Assembly: GCA_002421005.1 (NCBI GenBank)
Contig: DIJC01000019.1
Location: 44,308 to 108,307 of the forward strand
Source: Enterobacteriaceae bacterium UBA5654
GTDB lineage: Bacteria; Pseudomonadota; Gammaproteobacteria; Enterobacterales; Enterobacteriaceae
DNA length: 64,000 nucleotides
Direction: 5' to 3'
Below the pieces are notes generated by a model. The model saw only the letters and a program-made list of their open reading frames with translations, ran no database searches and was not told where the DNA came from. Shown piece by piece: positions 17,432 to 25,783 of the stretch. The stretch's first letter is position 1. The number at the start of each line of letters is the position of its first letter. The position numbers and the translations under genes were made by a program.

Positions 17432-18041
17432 AATCCAGCGCAAAGGTTGGCAGCTTCAGATGCCAGCGGATCGCCGCCAGGCGGATCGTCAGCGTAACCA
17501 CCATCCCCATCATACTTGCACTCTCCAGCGGCACCGCAAACGTGTAGAACGCGGTGGCGTGAACAATGCCGCCAATAATACAGGCGGTCGCGTAAATTTC
17601 AGTACGCAGGATCATCGGGATTTCACGCGCCAGCACGTCGCGGATAATGCCGCCGCCCACGCCGGTCACTACGCCCATGCACACTGCTACCAGCGGGCCG
17701 GTTTCAGCGAGAAAAGCTTTGTTGACGCCAATCCCGACAAACACCGCCAGGCCGACGGCATCCAGTACCGGCAGGATCCATTTCGGCAGGCGGCGCGGCT
17801 GGCGTACCAGCAGAATGGTCAGCATACTGGTCACCATCGCCACCACCAGATCGGTCGGATCTCTCACCCAGAATACCGGGCCGTGTGCCAGCGCCATATC
17901 GCGAATGGTCCCACCGCCGACCGCAGTCACTACGCCCAGCACCAGCACGCCGAACGGATCCATCCGTAATTTTCCTGCCAGCAGTACGCCGGAAATAGCG
18001 AATACGGCAGTACCAATGATATCAAGCCAGTAGACGAGCAT
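17430..18041 (-). CDS. yadS: TRIC-type inner-membrane protein YadS (UPF0126)
   Basis: Small membrane protein of 203 residues built of two similar three-helix units, each holding a glycine-rich segment: GVVTAVGGGTIRDM and GVVTGVGGGIIRDV. Families with this pattern are related to the trimeric intracellular cation channels of animals, and bacterial members form cation-permeable trimers. The physiological role in enterobacteria is not established. The gene ends two bases before the btuF stop region, and yadS, btuF and mtn form a tight minus-strand group, as in E. coli. Confidence 0.92.
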   Translation of the reverse strand: MLVYWLDIIGTAVFAISGVLLAGKLRMDPFGVLVLGVVTAVGGGTIRDMALAHGPVFWVRDPTDLVVAMVTSMLTILLVRQPRRLPKWILPVLDAVGLAVFVGIGVNKAFLAETGPLVAVCMGVVTGVGGGIIRDVLAREIPMILRTEIYATACIIGGIVHATAFYTFAVPLESASMMGMVVTLTIRLAAIRWHLKLPTFALD

Positions 18042-18043
18042 GG

Positions 18044-18841
18044 TTAATTTACCTGTGAGAGCGCAGCGCAGAGTTGTTTTGCGGCGAGGATAATACGCGG
18101 GCTTGCGCGCTCAAACCAGTCGCCGTTAAGGGAAATCAGCGGGATTTTTAGCTGGTTGCGCCAGAACTGCCGGATTTTCGGAATTTCGCCCGCGCTGGCC
18201 GTGGTGATAATCGCTTGCGGCTGACGCGCCAGCACCTGTTCGCGGCTGACCTGCGGCCAGGGGACGCGGCTGTCGGCAAAGATATTGTCGCCACCGCAGA
18301 CTTCCAGCACCTGGTTCTGAATGGAGCCCTTGCTGCTGGTAAACAGCGGCGTCAGGCCAAATTGCAGGAAGACGCGTTTTTTCGGCTGCCCGGCATAGCG
18401 CATTTTGAGGGCGTGATAATCGTTCAGCAGCGTTTGCGCCGCCTGCTCCGCCTGCCGGGGCGCCGGGCTGAACGCGGCAAGCTGGCGCAGGGCCGCGGCA
18501 ATTTGTTCAATCGAGTTGCTCTCCACCCACACCACGCGAATGCCGAGAGCACTCAGTTGATTCACCTGGCGCTCGGCGTTACCGCCGCGCCAGGCGAGCA
18601 CCACATCCGGTTTTAGCGCCACGATGCGCTCCAGATTCATCCCCTGCCAGGTCGCCACCTGTTCAATCGTGGCGGCCTGCGGGGGATAATCGGAGTAGCT
18701 GCTGACCGCCACCGGCACGATCCCGGCGGCGAACGCCAGTTCGGTATTGGCGGGAGAAAGCGAAATGACGCGCGGCGCGGCGAACAGCCACGCGGGCAAG
18801 AGCAGCAGCAGAGCAGTTGCTCTTAACAGGACGTTAGCCAC
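18044..18841 (-). CDS. btuF: Vitamin B12-binding periplasmic protein BtuF
   Basis: Class III periplasmic binding protein that hands cobalamin from BtuB to the BtuCD importer. The 265-residue precursor has a signal peptide ending LFA, after which the mature protein begins APRVISLSPANTELAF. The SSYSDYPP and TWQGMNLERI blocks and the cysteine pair typical of BtuF (VCGGDN and KQLCAAL) are present. The start is GTG at 18841 and overlaps the mtn stop by 8 bases, so translation is coupled. BtuC and BtuD are not in this window. Confidence 0.95.
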   Translation of the reverse strand: MANVLLRATALLLLLPAWLFAAPRVISLSPANTELAFAAGIVPVAVSSYSDYPPQAATIEQVATWQGMNLERIVALKPDVVLAWRGGNAERQVNQLSALGIRVVWVESNSIEQIAAALRQLAAFSPAPRQAEQAAQTLLNDYHALKMRYAGQPKKRVFLQFGLTPLFTSSKGSIQNQVLEVCGGDNIFADSRVPWPQVSREQVLARQPQAIITTASAGEIPKIRQFWRNQLKIPLISLNGDWFERASPRIILAAKQLCAALSQVN

Positions 18842-19532
18842 GCGCCAGTTTCTGCACCAGCGTTTCGACCATCAGCGTGGACTGCTTCGCGGCCACCACC
18901 AGGAACTCGTCAAAGCTCAGGTGCGACTGCTGATCCGCCACGTCGGAAATGGCGCGGACCACCACAAACGGGGTGCTGAAATTATGGCAGACGTGGGCAA
19001 TGGCAGTGGCTTCCATTTCAACGGCAATCGCCTGCGGGAAGTTATGACGGATTTTCGCCAGCGCGACCGAGCCGTTGATAAAGGCATCGCCGCTGACAAT
19101 CAGCCCGCGCACCGCGTTAAGGTTAAGTTCGCGGATACACTCTTCGGCGGCGGCAACCAGCGCTTCGTCGGCTTTAAACGCTGCCGGGCAGCCTGCCATT
19201 TGACCGTATTCGTAGCCAAACGCGGTGATGTCGGCATCGTGATAGCGCGCTTCATCGGAAACGACGATATCGCCCACTTTCAGCGTCGGAGCCAGACCGC
19301 CCGCTGAGCCGGTATTGATGATGACATCCGGTTTTGCGTGCTCCAGCAGCAGCGTTGCGCCCATCGCCGCCGAAACTTTACCGATCCCTGAACGCAGCAG
19401 CGCAACATCGGTGCCGTGCAGCTGGCCGGTATAAATTTCGCATCCGCCTACGCTTAGGGTCTGACGGTTGACGATTTTGTCACGCAGCAGCGTAACTTCT
19501 TCTTCCATAGCACCAATAATGCCAATTTTCAT
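18834..19532 (-). CDS. mtn: 5'-methylthioadenosine/S-adenosylhomocysteine nucleosidase
   Basis: Cleaves adenine from methylthioadenosine, S-adenosylhomocysteine and 5'-deoxyadenosine, allowing methionine salvage and supplying the precursor of autoinducer 2. The 232-residue protein starts MKIGIIGAMEEEV, which contains the catalytic glutamate region, and has the nucleoside-phosphorylase-type SGIGKVSAA and the conserved EMEATAIAHVC and RAISDVADQ blocks with the catalytic aspartate. It is the first gene of mtn-btuF-yadS and is divergent from dgt, with an 83-bp gap. Confidence 0.97.
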   Translation of the reverse strand: MKIGIIGAMEEEVTLLRDKIVNRQTLSVGGCEIYTGQLHGTDVALLRSGIGKVSAAMGATLLLEHAKPDVIINTGSAGGLAPTLKVGDIVVSDEARYHDADITAFGYEYGQMAGCPAAFKADEALVAAAEECIRELNLNAVRGLIVSGDAFINGSVALAKIRHNFPQAIAVEMEATAIAHVCHNFSTPFVVVRAISDVADQQSHLSFDEFLVVAAKQSTLMVETLVQKLARG

Positions 19533-19615
19533 TGATTTACTCGCGATGTGTCAGGTTTAAAGGCATAGTCTATCATGCGGGTAAGCAGAAGCGCATTTCT
19601 CGCGCGGGAGAGAAT

Positions 19616-21127
19616 ATGGCACACATCGATTTCCGTAGAAAAATTAACTGGCATCGCCGCTACCGTTCGCCCACCGGAGTGAAGACGGAGCACGAGATCC
19701 TGCGCATTTTTGAAAGCGATCGCGGGCGGATCATTAACTCTCCGGCAATCCGCCGTCTGCAACAAAAAACCCAGGTTTTCCCGCTGGAGCGTAACGCGGC
19801 GGTGCGTACTCGCCTGACGCACTCAATGGAAGTGCAGCAGGTAGGGCGCTATATCGCCAAAGAGGTGCTCAGTCGTCTTAAAGAACAGCGTCAGCTTGCC
19901 GCCTGTGGTCTTGATGAACTGACCGGGCCTTTTGAGAGCATCGTGGAGATGGCCTGCCTGATGCACGACATCGGCAATCCGCCGTTTGGGCATTTTGGCG
20001 AGGCGGCAATTAACGACTGGTTCAGCCAGCGTCTGACTCCCGCTGATGCCGCAAGGCCGCCGGATGAAGACCTCTGCCAGGTTGCGGCGCTGCGCGTGCG
20101 CGAAGGCGAGGAAAGTCTGAACGATCTGCGCCGCAAAGTGCGCCAGGATTTGTGTCATTTTGAAGGCAATGCCCAGGGCATTCGCCTGGTGCAGACCCTG
20201 ATGCGGATGAATCTGACGTGGGCGCAGGTCGGCTGTATTCTGAAATATACCCGTCCGGCGTGGTGGGCGGAGGAAATTCCGCCGTCGCATAATTATCTGA
20301 TGAAAAAGCCGGGCTATTATTTGTCAGAGGAAGCTTATATTGAGCGGCTGCGCCACGAGCTTGAATTGGCTCCCTTCAGCCGTTTTCCTCTGACATGGAT
20401 TATGGAGGCGGCGGACGATATTTCATATTGCGTCGCTGACCTCGAAGATGCCGTAGAAAAACGTATTTTCAGCGTTGAGCAACTTTATCAGCATTTACAC
20501 GACGCCTGGGGCACGCATGAAAAAGGCTCGCTGTTTGCGCAGGTCGTTGAAAATGCATGGGAGAAATCCCGCTCTAATTCCTTAAGCCGCAGTACGGAAG
20601 ACCAGTTCTTTATGTATTTGCGGGTCAATACCCTGAATAAACTGGTGCCGTATGCGGCGGCGCGCTTTATTGATCATCTGCCTGAAATTTTTGACGGCGA
20701 ATTTAATCATGCGTTACTTGAGGACGACAGCGCATTCAGCCAACTGCTTGAGTTATATAAAAGCGTCGCGGTGCAGCATGTATTTAGCCATCCCGATGTC
20801 GAACAGCTTGAATTACAGGGCTACCGCGTGATCCGTGGCCTGCTGGAGATCTATCAGCCGTTATTACAGTTATCGCTGGCGGATTTCAGCGAGCTGGTGG
20901 AAAAAGAACGGCTGCGGCGTTTGCCGATTGAATCACGCCTGTTTCATAAACTTTCCACGCGCCATCGGCTGGCATATGTGGAAGCGGTGAATAAACTTGA
21001 GCGTGAGCGCGCGGAGTTTCCGGTGCTGGAATATTACTACCGTTGCCGTCTGATCCAGGATTACATCAGTGGAATGACCGATCTGTATGCCTGGGATGAA
21101 TATCGCCGCCTGATGGCGGTGGAATAA
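19616..21127 (+). CDS. dgt: Deoxyguanosinetriphosphate triphosphohydrolase
   Basis: HD-domain enzyme that splits dGTP into deoxyguanosine and tripolyphosphate, so controlling the dGTP pool. The 503-residue protein (E. coli 505) has the metal-binding H...HD...D pattern in RLTHSMEVQQVGR, CLMHDIGNPPFGHFGE and MEAADDISYCVADLED. The start MAHIDFRRKINWH at 19616 follows GGGAGAGA and agrees with the family; the frame is open for 28 more codons upstream, through the mtn-dgt promoter region. Residues about 140-170 and the extreme C-terminus are less conserved than the rest. Confidence 0.96.
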   Translation: MAHIDFRRKINWHRRYRSPTGVKTEHEILRIFESDRGRIINSPAIRRLQQKTQVFPLERNAAVRTRLTHSMEVQQVGRYIAKEVLSRLKEQRQLAACGLDELTGPFESIVEMACLMHDIGNPPFGHFGEAAINDWFSQRLTPADAARPPDEDLCQVAALRVREGEESLNDLRRKVRQDLCHFEGNAQGIRLVQTLMRMNLTWAQVGCILKYTRPAWWAEEIPPSHNYLMKKPGYYLSEEAYIERLRHELELAPFSRFPLTWIMEAADDISYCVADLEDAVEKRIFSVEQLYQHLHDAWGTHEKGSLFAQVVENAWEKSRSNSLSRSTEDQFFMYLRVNTLNKLVPYAAARFIDHLPEIFDGEFNHALLEDDSAFSQLLELYKSVAVQHVFSHPDVEQLELQGYRVIRGLLEIYQPLLQLSLADFSELVEKERLRRLPIESRLFHKLSTRHRLAYVEAVNKLERERAEFPVLEYYYRCRLIQDYISGMTDLYAWDEYRRLMAVE

Positions 21128-21139
21128 GCGCTAAGATTT

Positions 21140-21157
21140 GTAAAGACGGACAATAAA
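21140..21157 (+). promoter_or_regulatory. CpxR box before degP
   Basis: GTAAAGACGGACAATAAA resembles the CpxR consensus of two GTAAA direct repeats about five bases apart, and is nearly identical to the site known before E. coli degP. It lies about 30 bp upstream of the sigma-E promoter, suggesting activation by Cpx under envelope stress. Confidence 0.75.
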
Positions 21158-21185
21158 TTTTTACTTTTTCCAGTCACTTAATTGC

Positions 21186-21213
21186 GGAACTTCGCGCTAT
21201 AAAGTGAATCTGA
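21186..21213 (+). promoter_or_regulatory. Sigma-E promoter of degP
   Basis: GGAACTT is followed after 16 bases by TCTGA, a perfect match to the RpoE consensus, about 47 bases before the degP start codon. RseP, encoded at 36.1 kb, completes the proteolysis that frees sigma-E. Confidence 0.9.
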
Positions 21214-21260
21214 ACATCACACATAGCGGCTTGCATTAACTGAAATTGAGACGGAAAAAG

Positions 21261-22694
21261 ATGAAAAAGACCACATTAGCAATGAGCGCACTGGCATTCA
21301 GTTTAAGTTTGGCGTTATCCCCGCTGGCGAGCGCAGAGGCCACTGCGCCGACGGCGACCGCGACCGCGCAGCAGATGCCGAGTCTGGCTCCGATGCTTGA
21401 AAAAATCATGCCTTCTGTAGTGAGTATTAACGTTGAAGGCAGCACCAGCGTGAATACGCCACGTCTGCCGCGTAACTTCCAGCAGTTCTTCGGCGATAAT
21501 TCCCCTTTCTGTGAGGACGGCTCGCCGTTCCAGAACTCGCCGTTCTGTCAGGGTGGCGCGCCGGGAGGCAACGGCGGGGGCCAGCAGCAACAGAAATTTA
21601 TGGCGCTCGGCTCCGGGGTCATTATTGATGCAGCTAAAGGTTATGTGGTCACCAACAACCACGTCGTGGAAAATGCCACGACGATCAAAGTTCAGTTAAG
21701 CGATGGTCGTAAGCTCGACGCGAAAATGGTGGGCAAAGATCCGCGTTCTGATATTGCCCTGATCCAGATTCAGGAGCCGAAAAACCTGACGGCGATTAAA
21801 CTGGCGGATTCCGACGCGTTGCGCGTTGGCGACTATACGGTTGCCATCGGGAACCCGTTTGGTCTCGGTGAAACGGTCACCTCCGGGATCGTCTCCGCGC
21901 TGGGCCGTAGCGGACTGAACGCGCAAAACTATGAAAACTTTATCCAGACCGATGCGGCGATCAACCGGGGTAACTCCGGTGGCGCGCTGGTTAACCTGAA
22001 CGGTGAACTGATCGGCATCAACACCGCGATTCTGGCACCGGACGGCGGCAACATCGGCATCGGTTTTGCTATTCCGAGCAACATGGTGAAAAGCCTGACC
22101 TCCCAGATGGTTGAATTTGGTCAGGTGAAACGCGGCGAGCTGGGGATCCTCGGCACCGAACTGAACTCCGAACTGGCGAAAGCGATGGGCGTTGATGCCC
22201 AGCGCGGGGCGTTTGTCAGTGAGGTGATGCCAAACTCTGCGGCGCATAAAGCCGGGATTAAAGCCGGGGACGTGATTACCTCCCTCAACGGTAAGCCTAT
22301 CAGCAGCTTTGCCGCGATGCGTGCCCAGGTTGGCACGATGCCGATCGGCACCAAAATCACTCTCGGCCTGCTGCGCGACGGCAAACCGCTTGAGGTAAGC
22401 CTGGAGCTTCAGCAGAGCAGCCAGAATCAGGTCGATTCCAGCACCATCTTTAACGATATCGAAGGCGCGGAAATGAGTAATAAAGGCCAGGATAAAGGCG
22501 TGGTGGTCAATACCGTCAAAGCCAATTCTCCGGCAGCTCAAATTGGCCTGAAAAAAGGTGACGTGATTATCGGCGCCAACCAGAAAGCGGTTAAAAACAT
22601 CGCTGACCTGCGGAAAATTTTCGAAGGCAAACCGAGCGTGCTGGCGCTGAATATTCAGCGCGGCGACTCCACTATTTATCTGCTTCGACAGTAA
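21261..22694 (+). CDS. degP: Periplasmic serine endoprotease/chaperone DegP
   Basis: HtrA-family protease that degrades or shelters misfolded envelope proteins. The 477-residue precursor has a signal peptide ending ASAEA, a trypsin-like domain with catalytic His134, Asp164 and Ser239 (TNNHVV, RSDIAL, GNSGGAL) and two PDZ domains. The LA loop has the usual cysteine-containing segment (SPFCEDGSPF...SPFCQGG) and a run of four glutamines. It is three residues longer than the E. coli protein. The start MKKTTLAM at 21261 is preceded by GACGGAAAAAG; the five codons before it have no better signal. Confidence 0.98.
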   Translation: MKKTTLAMSALAFSLSLALSPLASAEATAPTATATAQQMPSLAPMLEKIMPSVVSINVEGSTSVNTPRLPRNFQQFFGDNSPFCEDGSPFQNSPFCQGGAPGGNGGGQQQQKFMALGSGVIIDAAKGYVVTNNHVVENATTIKVQLSDGRKLDAKMVGKDPRSDIALIQIQEPKNLTAIKLADSDALRVGDYTVAIGNPFGLGETVTSGIVSALGRSGLNAQNYENFIQTDAAINRGNSGGALVNLNGELIGINTAILAPDGGNIGIGFAIPSNMVKSLTSQMVEFGQVKRGELGILGTELNSELAKAMGVDAQRGAFVSEVMPNSAAHKAGIKAGDVITSLNGKPISSFAAMRAQVGTMPIGTKITLGLLRDGKPLEVSLELQQSSQNQVDSSTIFNDIEGAEMSNKGQDKGVVVNTVKANSPAAQIGLKKGDVIIGANQKAVKNIADLRKIFEGKPSVLALNIQRGDSTIYLLRQ

Positions 22695-22700
22695 TCCTTC

Positions 22701-22730
22701 AGCCCCTCCTCTCGTCAGGGGAGGGGCTTC
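22701..22730 (+). terminator. Terminator hairpin after degP
   Basis: GCCCCTCC pairs with GGAGGGGC around a loop of about ten bases; only a short TTC follows, so efficiency is uncertain. Confidence 0.65.
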
Positions 22731-22732
22731 AA

Positions 22733-22747
22733 CTCACAATTTGTGAG
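22733..22747. promoter_or_regulatory. Palindrome 1 upstream of cdaR
   Basis: CTCACAA-T-TTGTGAG is a perfect 15-base palindrome between the degP terminator and cdaR. It shares the TTGTG/CACAA half-site with the second palindrome, about 48 bp downstream. A regulatory protein site is inferred. Confidence 0.5.
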
Positions 22748-22780
22748 GCTCTCCACAACTCCATACTTCTCTCCTTGCCT

Positions 22781-22796
22781 TTGTGCATTTGCACAA
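22781..22796. promoter_or_regulatory. Palindrome 2 upstream of cdaR
   Basis: TTGTGCA-TT-TGCACAA is a perfect inverted repeat about 55 bp before the cdaR start. TTGCAC within it, followed after 15 bases by TATCTT, could be a -35/-10 pair, so a bound protein would occlude the promoter. CdaR itself is the obvious candidate ligand, but this is inference. Confidence 0.55.
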
Positions 22797-22849
22797 TGCA
22801 GCGCCGTGCTATCTTCCTTATTCTGGAGCACTGCTTACGGGAGGGTTAC

Positions 22850-24010
22850 ATGGCTGGCTGGCATCTTGATACCAAAATGGCACAGGATATCGTGGCGCGC
22901 ACGATGCGCATCATTGATACCAATATCAACGTAATGGATGCCCGTGGGCGCATTATTGGCAGCGGCGATCGCGAGCGCGTTGGGGAATTGCACGAAGGCG
23001 CGCTGCTGGTGCTGTCTCAGGGAAGGGTGGTGGATATCGACGATGCGGTGGCAAGACACCTGCACGGGGTGCGTCAGGGGATCAACCTGCCGCTGCGCCT
23101 GGAAGGGGAAATTGTCGGGGTTATCGGTCTGACGGGCGAGCCGGAAACGCTGCGCAAGTACGGCGAACTGGTGTGCATGACGGCCGAAATGATGCTGGAG
23201 CAATCCCGCCTGATGCACCTGCTGGCTCAGGACAGCCGCCTGCGAGAAGAGCTAGTGATGAACCTGATCCAGGCCGAAGAACATACTCCCGCGCTGACCG
23301 AGTGGGCGCAGCGTCTGGGCATCGACCTCAATCAGCCGCGCGTGGTGGCGGTGCTGGAAGTGGACAGCGGCCAGCTCGGCGTGGACAGCGCGATGGCGGA
23401 GCTACAGCAGTTGCAAAGCGCGTTGACTACCCCGGAGCGTAATAATCTGATCGCCATTGTCTCGCTGACCGAAATGGTGGTGCTGAAACCAGCGCTCAAT
23501 CAGTTCGGGCGCTGGGATGCAGAAGATCACCGCAAGCGCGTTGAACAGTTGATTTCACGCATGAAAGAGAACGGGCAACTGCGTTTTCGCGTGGCGCTGG
23601 GGAATTACTTCACCGGGCCTGGCAGCATTGCGCGCTCGTACCGCACCGCCCGCACCACTATGATGGTGGGCAAGCAGCGGATGCCGGAAAACCGGAGCTA
23701 TTTTTATCAGGATTTAATGCTGCCGGTGCTGCTCGACAGCCTGCGCGGTGGCTGGCAGGCCAACGAACTGGCGCGTCCGCTGGCCCGGCTGAAGGCGATG
23801 GACAACAACGGGCTGCTGCGCCGGACATTGCAGGCGTGGTTTCGTCATAACGTGCAGCCGCTGGCGACGTCCAAGGCGCTGTTTATTCACCGTAATACGC
23901 TGGAATACCGGCTGAACCGGATTTCTGAACTGACCGGGCTGGATTTGGGAAATTTTGACGACCGGCTGCTGCTGTACGTTGCGTTGCAGCTCGATGAGCA
24001 GCCGCAGTGA
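22850..24010 (+). CDS. cdaR: Sugar-diacid-responsive transcriptional regulator CdaR
   Basis: Activator of D-glucarate, D-galactarate and D-glycerate use in E. coli; its targets (gar, gud) lie elsewhere. The 386-residue protein begins with the diacid-recognition domain (MAGWHLDTKMAQDIVARTM to about residue 135), continues through a GGDEF-like linker and ends with a PucR-type helix-turn-helix, seen as LFIHRNTLEYRLNRISELTGLDL. The ATG at 22850 follows GGGAGGG and gives the family start; earlier in-frame codons overlap the palindromic control region. Confidence 0.96.
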   Translation: MAGWHLDTKMAQDIVARTMRIIDTNINVMDARGRIIGSGDRERVGELHEGALLVLSQGRVVDIDDAVARHLHGVRQGINLPLRLEGEIVGVIGLTGEPETLRKYGELVCMTAEMMLEQSRLMHLLAQDSRLREELVMNLIQAEEHTPALTEWAQRLGIDLNQPRVVAVLEVDSGQLGVDSAMAELQQLQSALTTPERNNLIAIVSLTEMVVLKPALNQFGRWDAEDHRKRVEQLISRMKENGQLRFRVALGNYFTGPGSIARSYRTARTTMMVGKQRMPENRSYFYQDLMLPVLLDSLRGGWQANELARPLARLKAMDNNGLLRRTLQAWFRHNVQPLATSKALFIHRNTLEYRLNRISELTGLDLGNFDDRLLLYVALQLDEQPQ

Positions 24011-24014
24011 TGAC

Positions 24015-24037
24015 ACCCCGGTGATGCTCACCGGGGT
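24015..24037. terminator. Hairpin between cdaR and yaeH
   Basis: ACCCCGGTGA and TCACCGGGGT form a perfect 10-bp stem with a 3-base loop between the convergent genes. No T tract follows on either strand, so it may mainly stabilise the 3' ends. Confidence 0.6.
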
Positions 24038-24046
24038 TGGGAAACG

Positions 24047-24436
24047 TTATTTATTGCGCGTCAGTTTTTCCAGATCGGCCTCAATCTCGGTGATTTTATT
24101 GGCAACCACGCTTTCCAGATGACGTAGATCGTCAAGGATCTTGCGTTTCAGATCGACATCGCTGCGATCCCGCTGGCAAATCTGATCGAGTTCATCGATG
24201 ACGTAACGCAGGTTCGGGCTGATCTCCTGCACTTCTTTGTAACCCTGTCCCACACCGTCAGCGACCACGGTTTTCCGCTGGCGCGGATACTTAAACTTCA
24301 CGCTTTTGGCGAAGAATTCGCCTTTGTCCTTATGAAAATAGATTTTCAGAATATCGTTGTTGGCTTCCTGCCGTAGGCTGTAACGATCAATTTCATCAGG
24401 ATTGGTAATGCCCAGACTTTTCAGATTGTCGTACAT
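24047..24436 (-). CDS. yaeH: UPF0325 family protein YaeH
   Basis: Conserved 129-residue protein of unknown function, confined to enterobacteria and close relatives. The sequence begins MYDNLKSLGITNPDEIDRYSLRQEANND and ends in a charged helical segment (ICQRDRSDVDLKRKILDDL ... VVANKITEIEADLEKLT) that could form a coiled coil. There is no signal peptide or membrane segment, so it should be cytoplasmic. It stands alone, convergent with cdaR, and its upstream region is the AT-rich end of the 24.4-24.9 kb gap. Confidence 0.9.
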   Translation of the reverse strand: MYDNLKSLGITNPDEIDRYSLRQEANNDILKIYFHKDKGEFFAKSVKFKYPRQRKTVVADGVGQGYKEVQEISPNLRYVIDELDQICQRDRSDVDLKRKILDDLRHLESVVANKITEIEADLEKLTRNK

Positions 24437-24597
24437 AGCGGTACCTCAAAGAGAATCAGTGAATTTTACTATCTAATCTTTCAGCACATCGGATTTTGCA
24501 CAGCTATTCGGATCGCGGGAAAGCCTCGTCCTCTGGTTTTATAATGGCTTAATTTTTAAAAAATTACCTGTTTTATATCAGCAATACTGTATCGCCA

Positions 24598-24862
24598 TCA
24601 CAGGCTGGAGGAATGTCGGGCTGCCCGCCAGCAGAGGGCAAACGCGCGCCGCGTTTTCCGGCTAAATAAGTTCTTCTGGTCGACAGTTCAGCCGTAGAGC
24701 GTACAAACTGCCGACGCCGCTGCGGGGTGGCGATTTGCGTTTCGGCATTGAACAGAATGTTGATGCCCGCTGCAGTTAATGTCTCGCTGATAAGGCTGTA
24801 TTAGGGGGGCGGAGGCTATCGTGATTGCCGTAGCAGACCGGCAGTAGCGCCCGGTGTAAGAT
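24598..24862 (-). pseudogene. yaeI: Remnant of phosphodiesterase gene yaeI
   Basis: On the minus strand, translation gives ALLPVCYGNHD at 24850-24818, holding the GNHD metal-binding motif of calcineurin-like phosphoesterases. A shifted frame starting at 24794 gives LISETLTAAGINILFN, continuing IATPQR and QFVRSTAEL. These align, from memory, with the middle of E. coli YaeI (FACFGNHD ... LIGETLKSAGITVLFN ... IATPNRQFEL). The E. coli gene occupies exactly this place between dapD and yaeH and has about 270 codons. Here the first part with the Tat signal and the C-terminal GHTHGG part are missing, an in-frame TGA precedes GNHD, and at least one frameshift lies near a run of six C residues. No function is expected. 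Confidence 0.75.
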
Positions 24863-24892
24863 TCTTTCGTGGGATCATTCGTCCATGAGGTA

Positions 24893-24921
24893 AAACGCCG
24901 GGTTACGTCATGTAACCCGGC
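24893..24921 (-). terminator. Terminator of dapD
   Basis: On the minus strand GCCGGGTTAC and GTAACCCGGC form a perfect 10-bp stem around a 5-base loop, followed by GTTTT. It lies 8 bases after the dapD stop codon. Confidence 0.85.
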
Positions 24922-24928
24922 TGAATGA

Positions 24929-25753
24929 TTAATCGATGGTACGCAGCAGTTCGTTGATGCCGACTTTGCCACGGGTTTTGGCATCGACTTTTTTCACAAT
25001 CACCGCGCAGTACAGGCTGTAGGTGCCATCTTTTGACGGCAGGTTGCCGGAAACAACGACGGAGCCTGCCGGTACGCGACCGTAATGTACTTCGCCGGTT
25101 TCACGGTCATAAATACGGGTGCTCTGACCGATGTAAACGCCCATCGAGATGACGGAGCCTTCTTCAACGATTACGCCTTCCACGACTTCAGAGCGCGCGC
25201 CGATAAAGCAGTTATCTTCGATGATGGTCGGGTTTGCCTGCAACGGCTCCAGTACGCCGCCAATGCCGACGCCGCCGGAGAGATGAACGTTTTTACCGAT
25301 CTGCGCGCAGGAGCCGACGGTAGCCCAGGTATCCACCATTGAGCCTTCATCCACGTAAGCGCCGATGTTGACGTAGGACGGCATCAGCACGGTGTTACGG
25401 GCGATAAACGCGCCCTGACGCACGGCGGCAGGCGGCACCACGCGGAAACCTTCTTTCTGGAAGCGCGCCTGATCGTAATCGGCGAATTTCATCGGCACTT
25501 TATCGAAGTAGCGGCTTTCCGCACCGTCGATAACCTGGTTATCGTTAATACGGAAAGAGAGCAGTACCGCTTTCTTTAGCCATTGATGCGTGACCCACTG
25601 GCCGTCGATCTTCTCTGCGACGCGCAGCGCGCCGGAATCAAGCAGAGCGATAACCTGGTTTACCGCTTCGCGAGTGACGGTGTCCACATTCGCCGGAGTG
25701 ATGTCGGCACGGCGTTCAAAAGCGGTCTCAATAACGTTCTGTAACTGCTGCAT
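24929..25753 (-). CDS. dapD: 2,3,4,5-tetrahydropyridine-2,6-dicarboxylate N-succinyltransferase
   Basis: Succinylates tetrahydrodipicolinate in the lysine and diaminopimelate pathway, supplying peptidoglycan cross-link precursors. The 274-residue protein has an N-terminal helical domain and a left-handed beta-helix of hexapeptide repeats (for example VNIGAYVDEGSMVDTWATVG and the following SGGVGIGGVLEP), ending KVGINELLRTID. The length equals that of E. coli. It follows glnD by 30 bp on the same strand and has its own terminator. Confidence 0.97.
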   Translation of the reverse strand: MQQLQNVIETAFERRADITPANVDTVTREAVNQVIALLDSGALRVAEKIDGQWVTHQWLKKAVLLSFRINDNQVIDGAESRYFDKVPMKFADYDQARFQKEGFRVVPPAAVRQGAFIARNTVLMPSYVNIGAYVDEGSMVDTWATVGSCAQIGKNVHLSGGVGIGGVLEPLQANPTIIEDNCFIGARSEVVEGVIVEEGSVISMGVYIGQSTRIYDRETGEVHYGRVPAGSVVVSGNLPSKDGTYSLYCAVIVKKVDAKTRGKVGINELLRTID

Positions 25754-25783
25754 TGTTAAACTCTTTCCATAAAAATAAACACA

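Larger units (their letters stand above)
24437..24928. other. Gene-free stretch between yaeH and dapD
   Basis: This 492-base stretch has no intact gene. Going leftward from dapD it holds the dapD terminator (24893-24921), a degraded yaeI copy (about 24598-24862) and an AT-rich segment (24530-24590) that probably contains the yaeH promoter. The 98-codon frame at 24688-24984 on the minus strand runs out of frame with dapD and is not considered a gene. Confidence 0.75.

Noticed and set aside
24688..24984. 98-codon minus-strand frame overlapping the end of dapD
   Set aside because: It reads dapD out of frame and then crosses the dapD terminator and the yaeI remnant in a frame without YaeI similarity.
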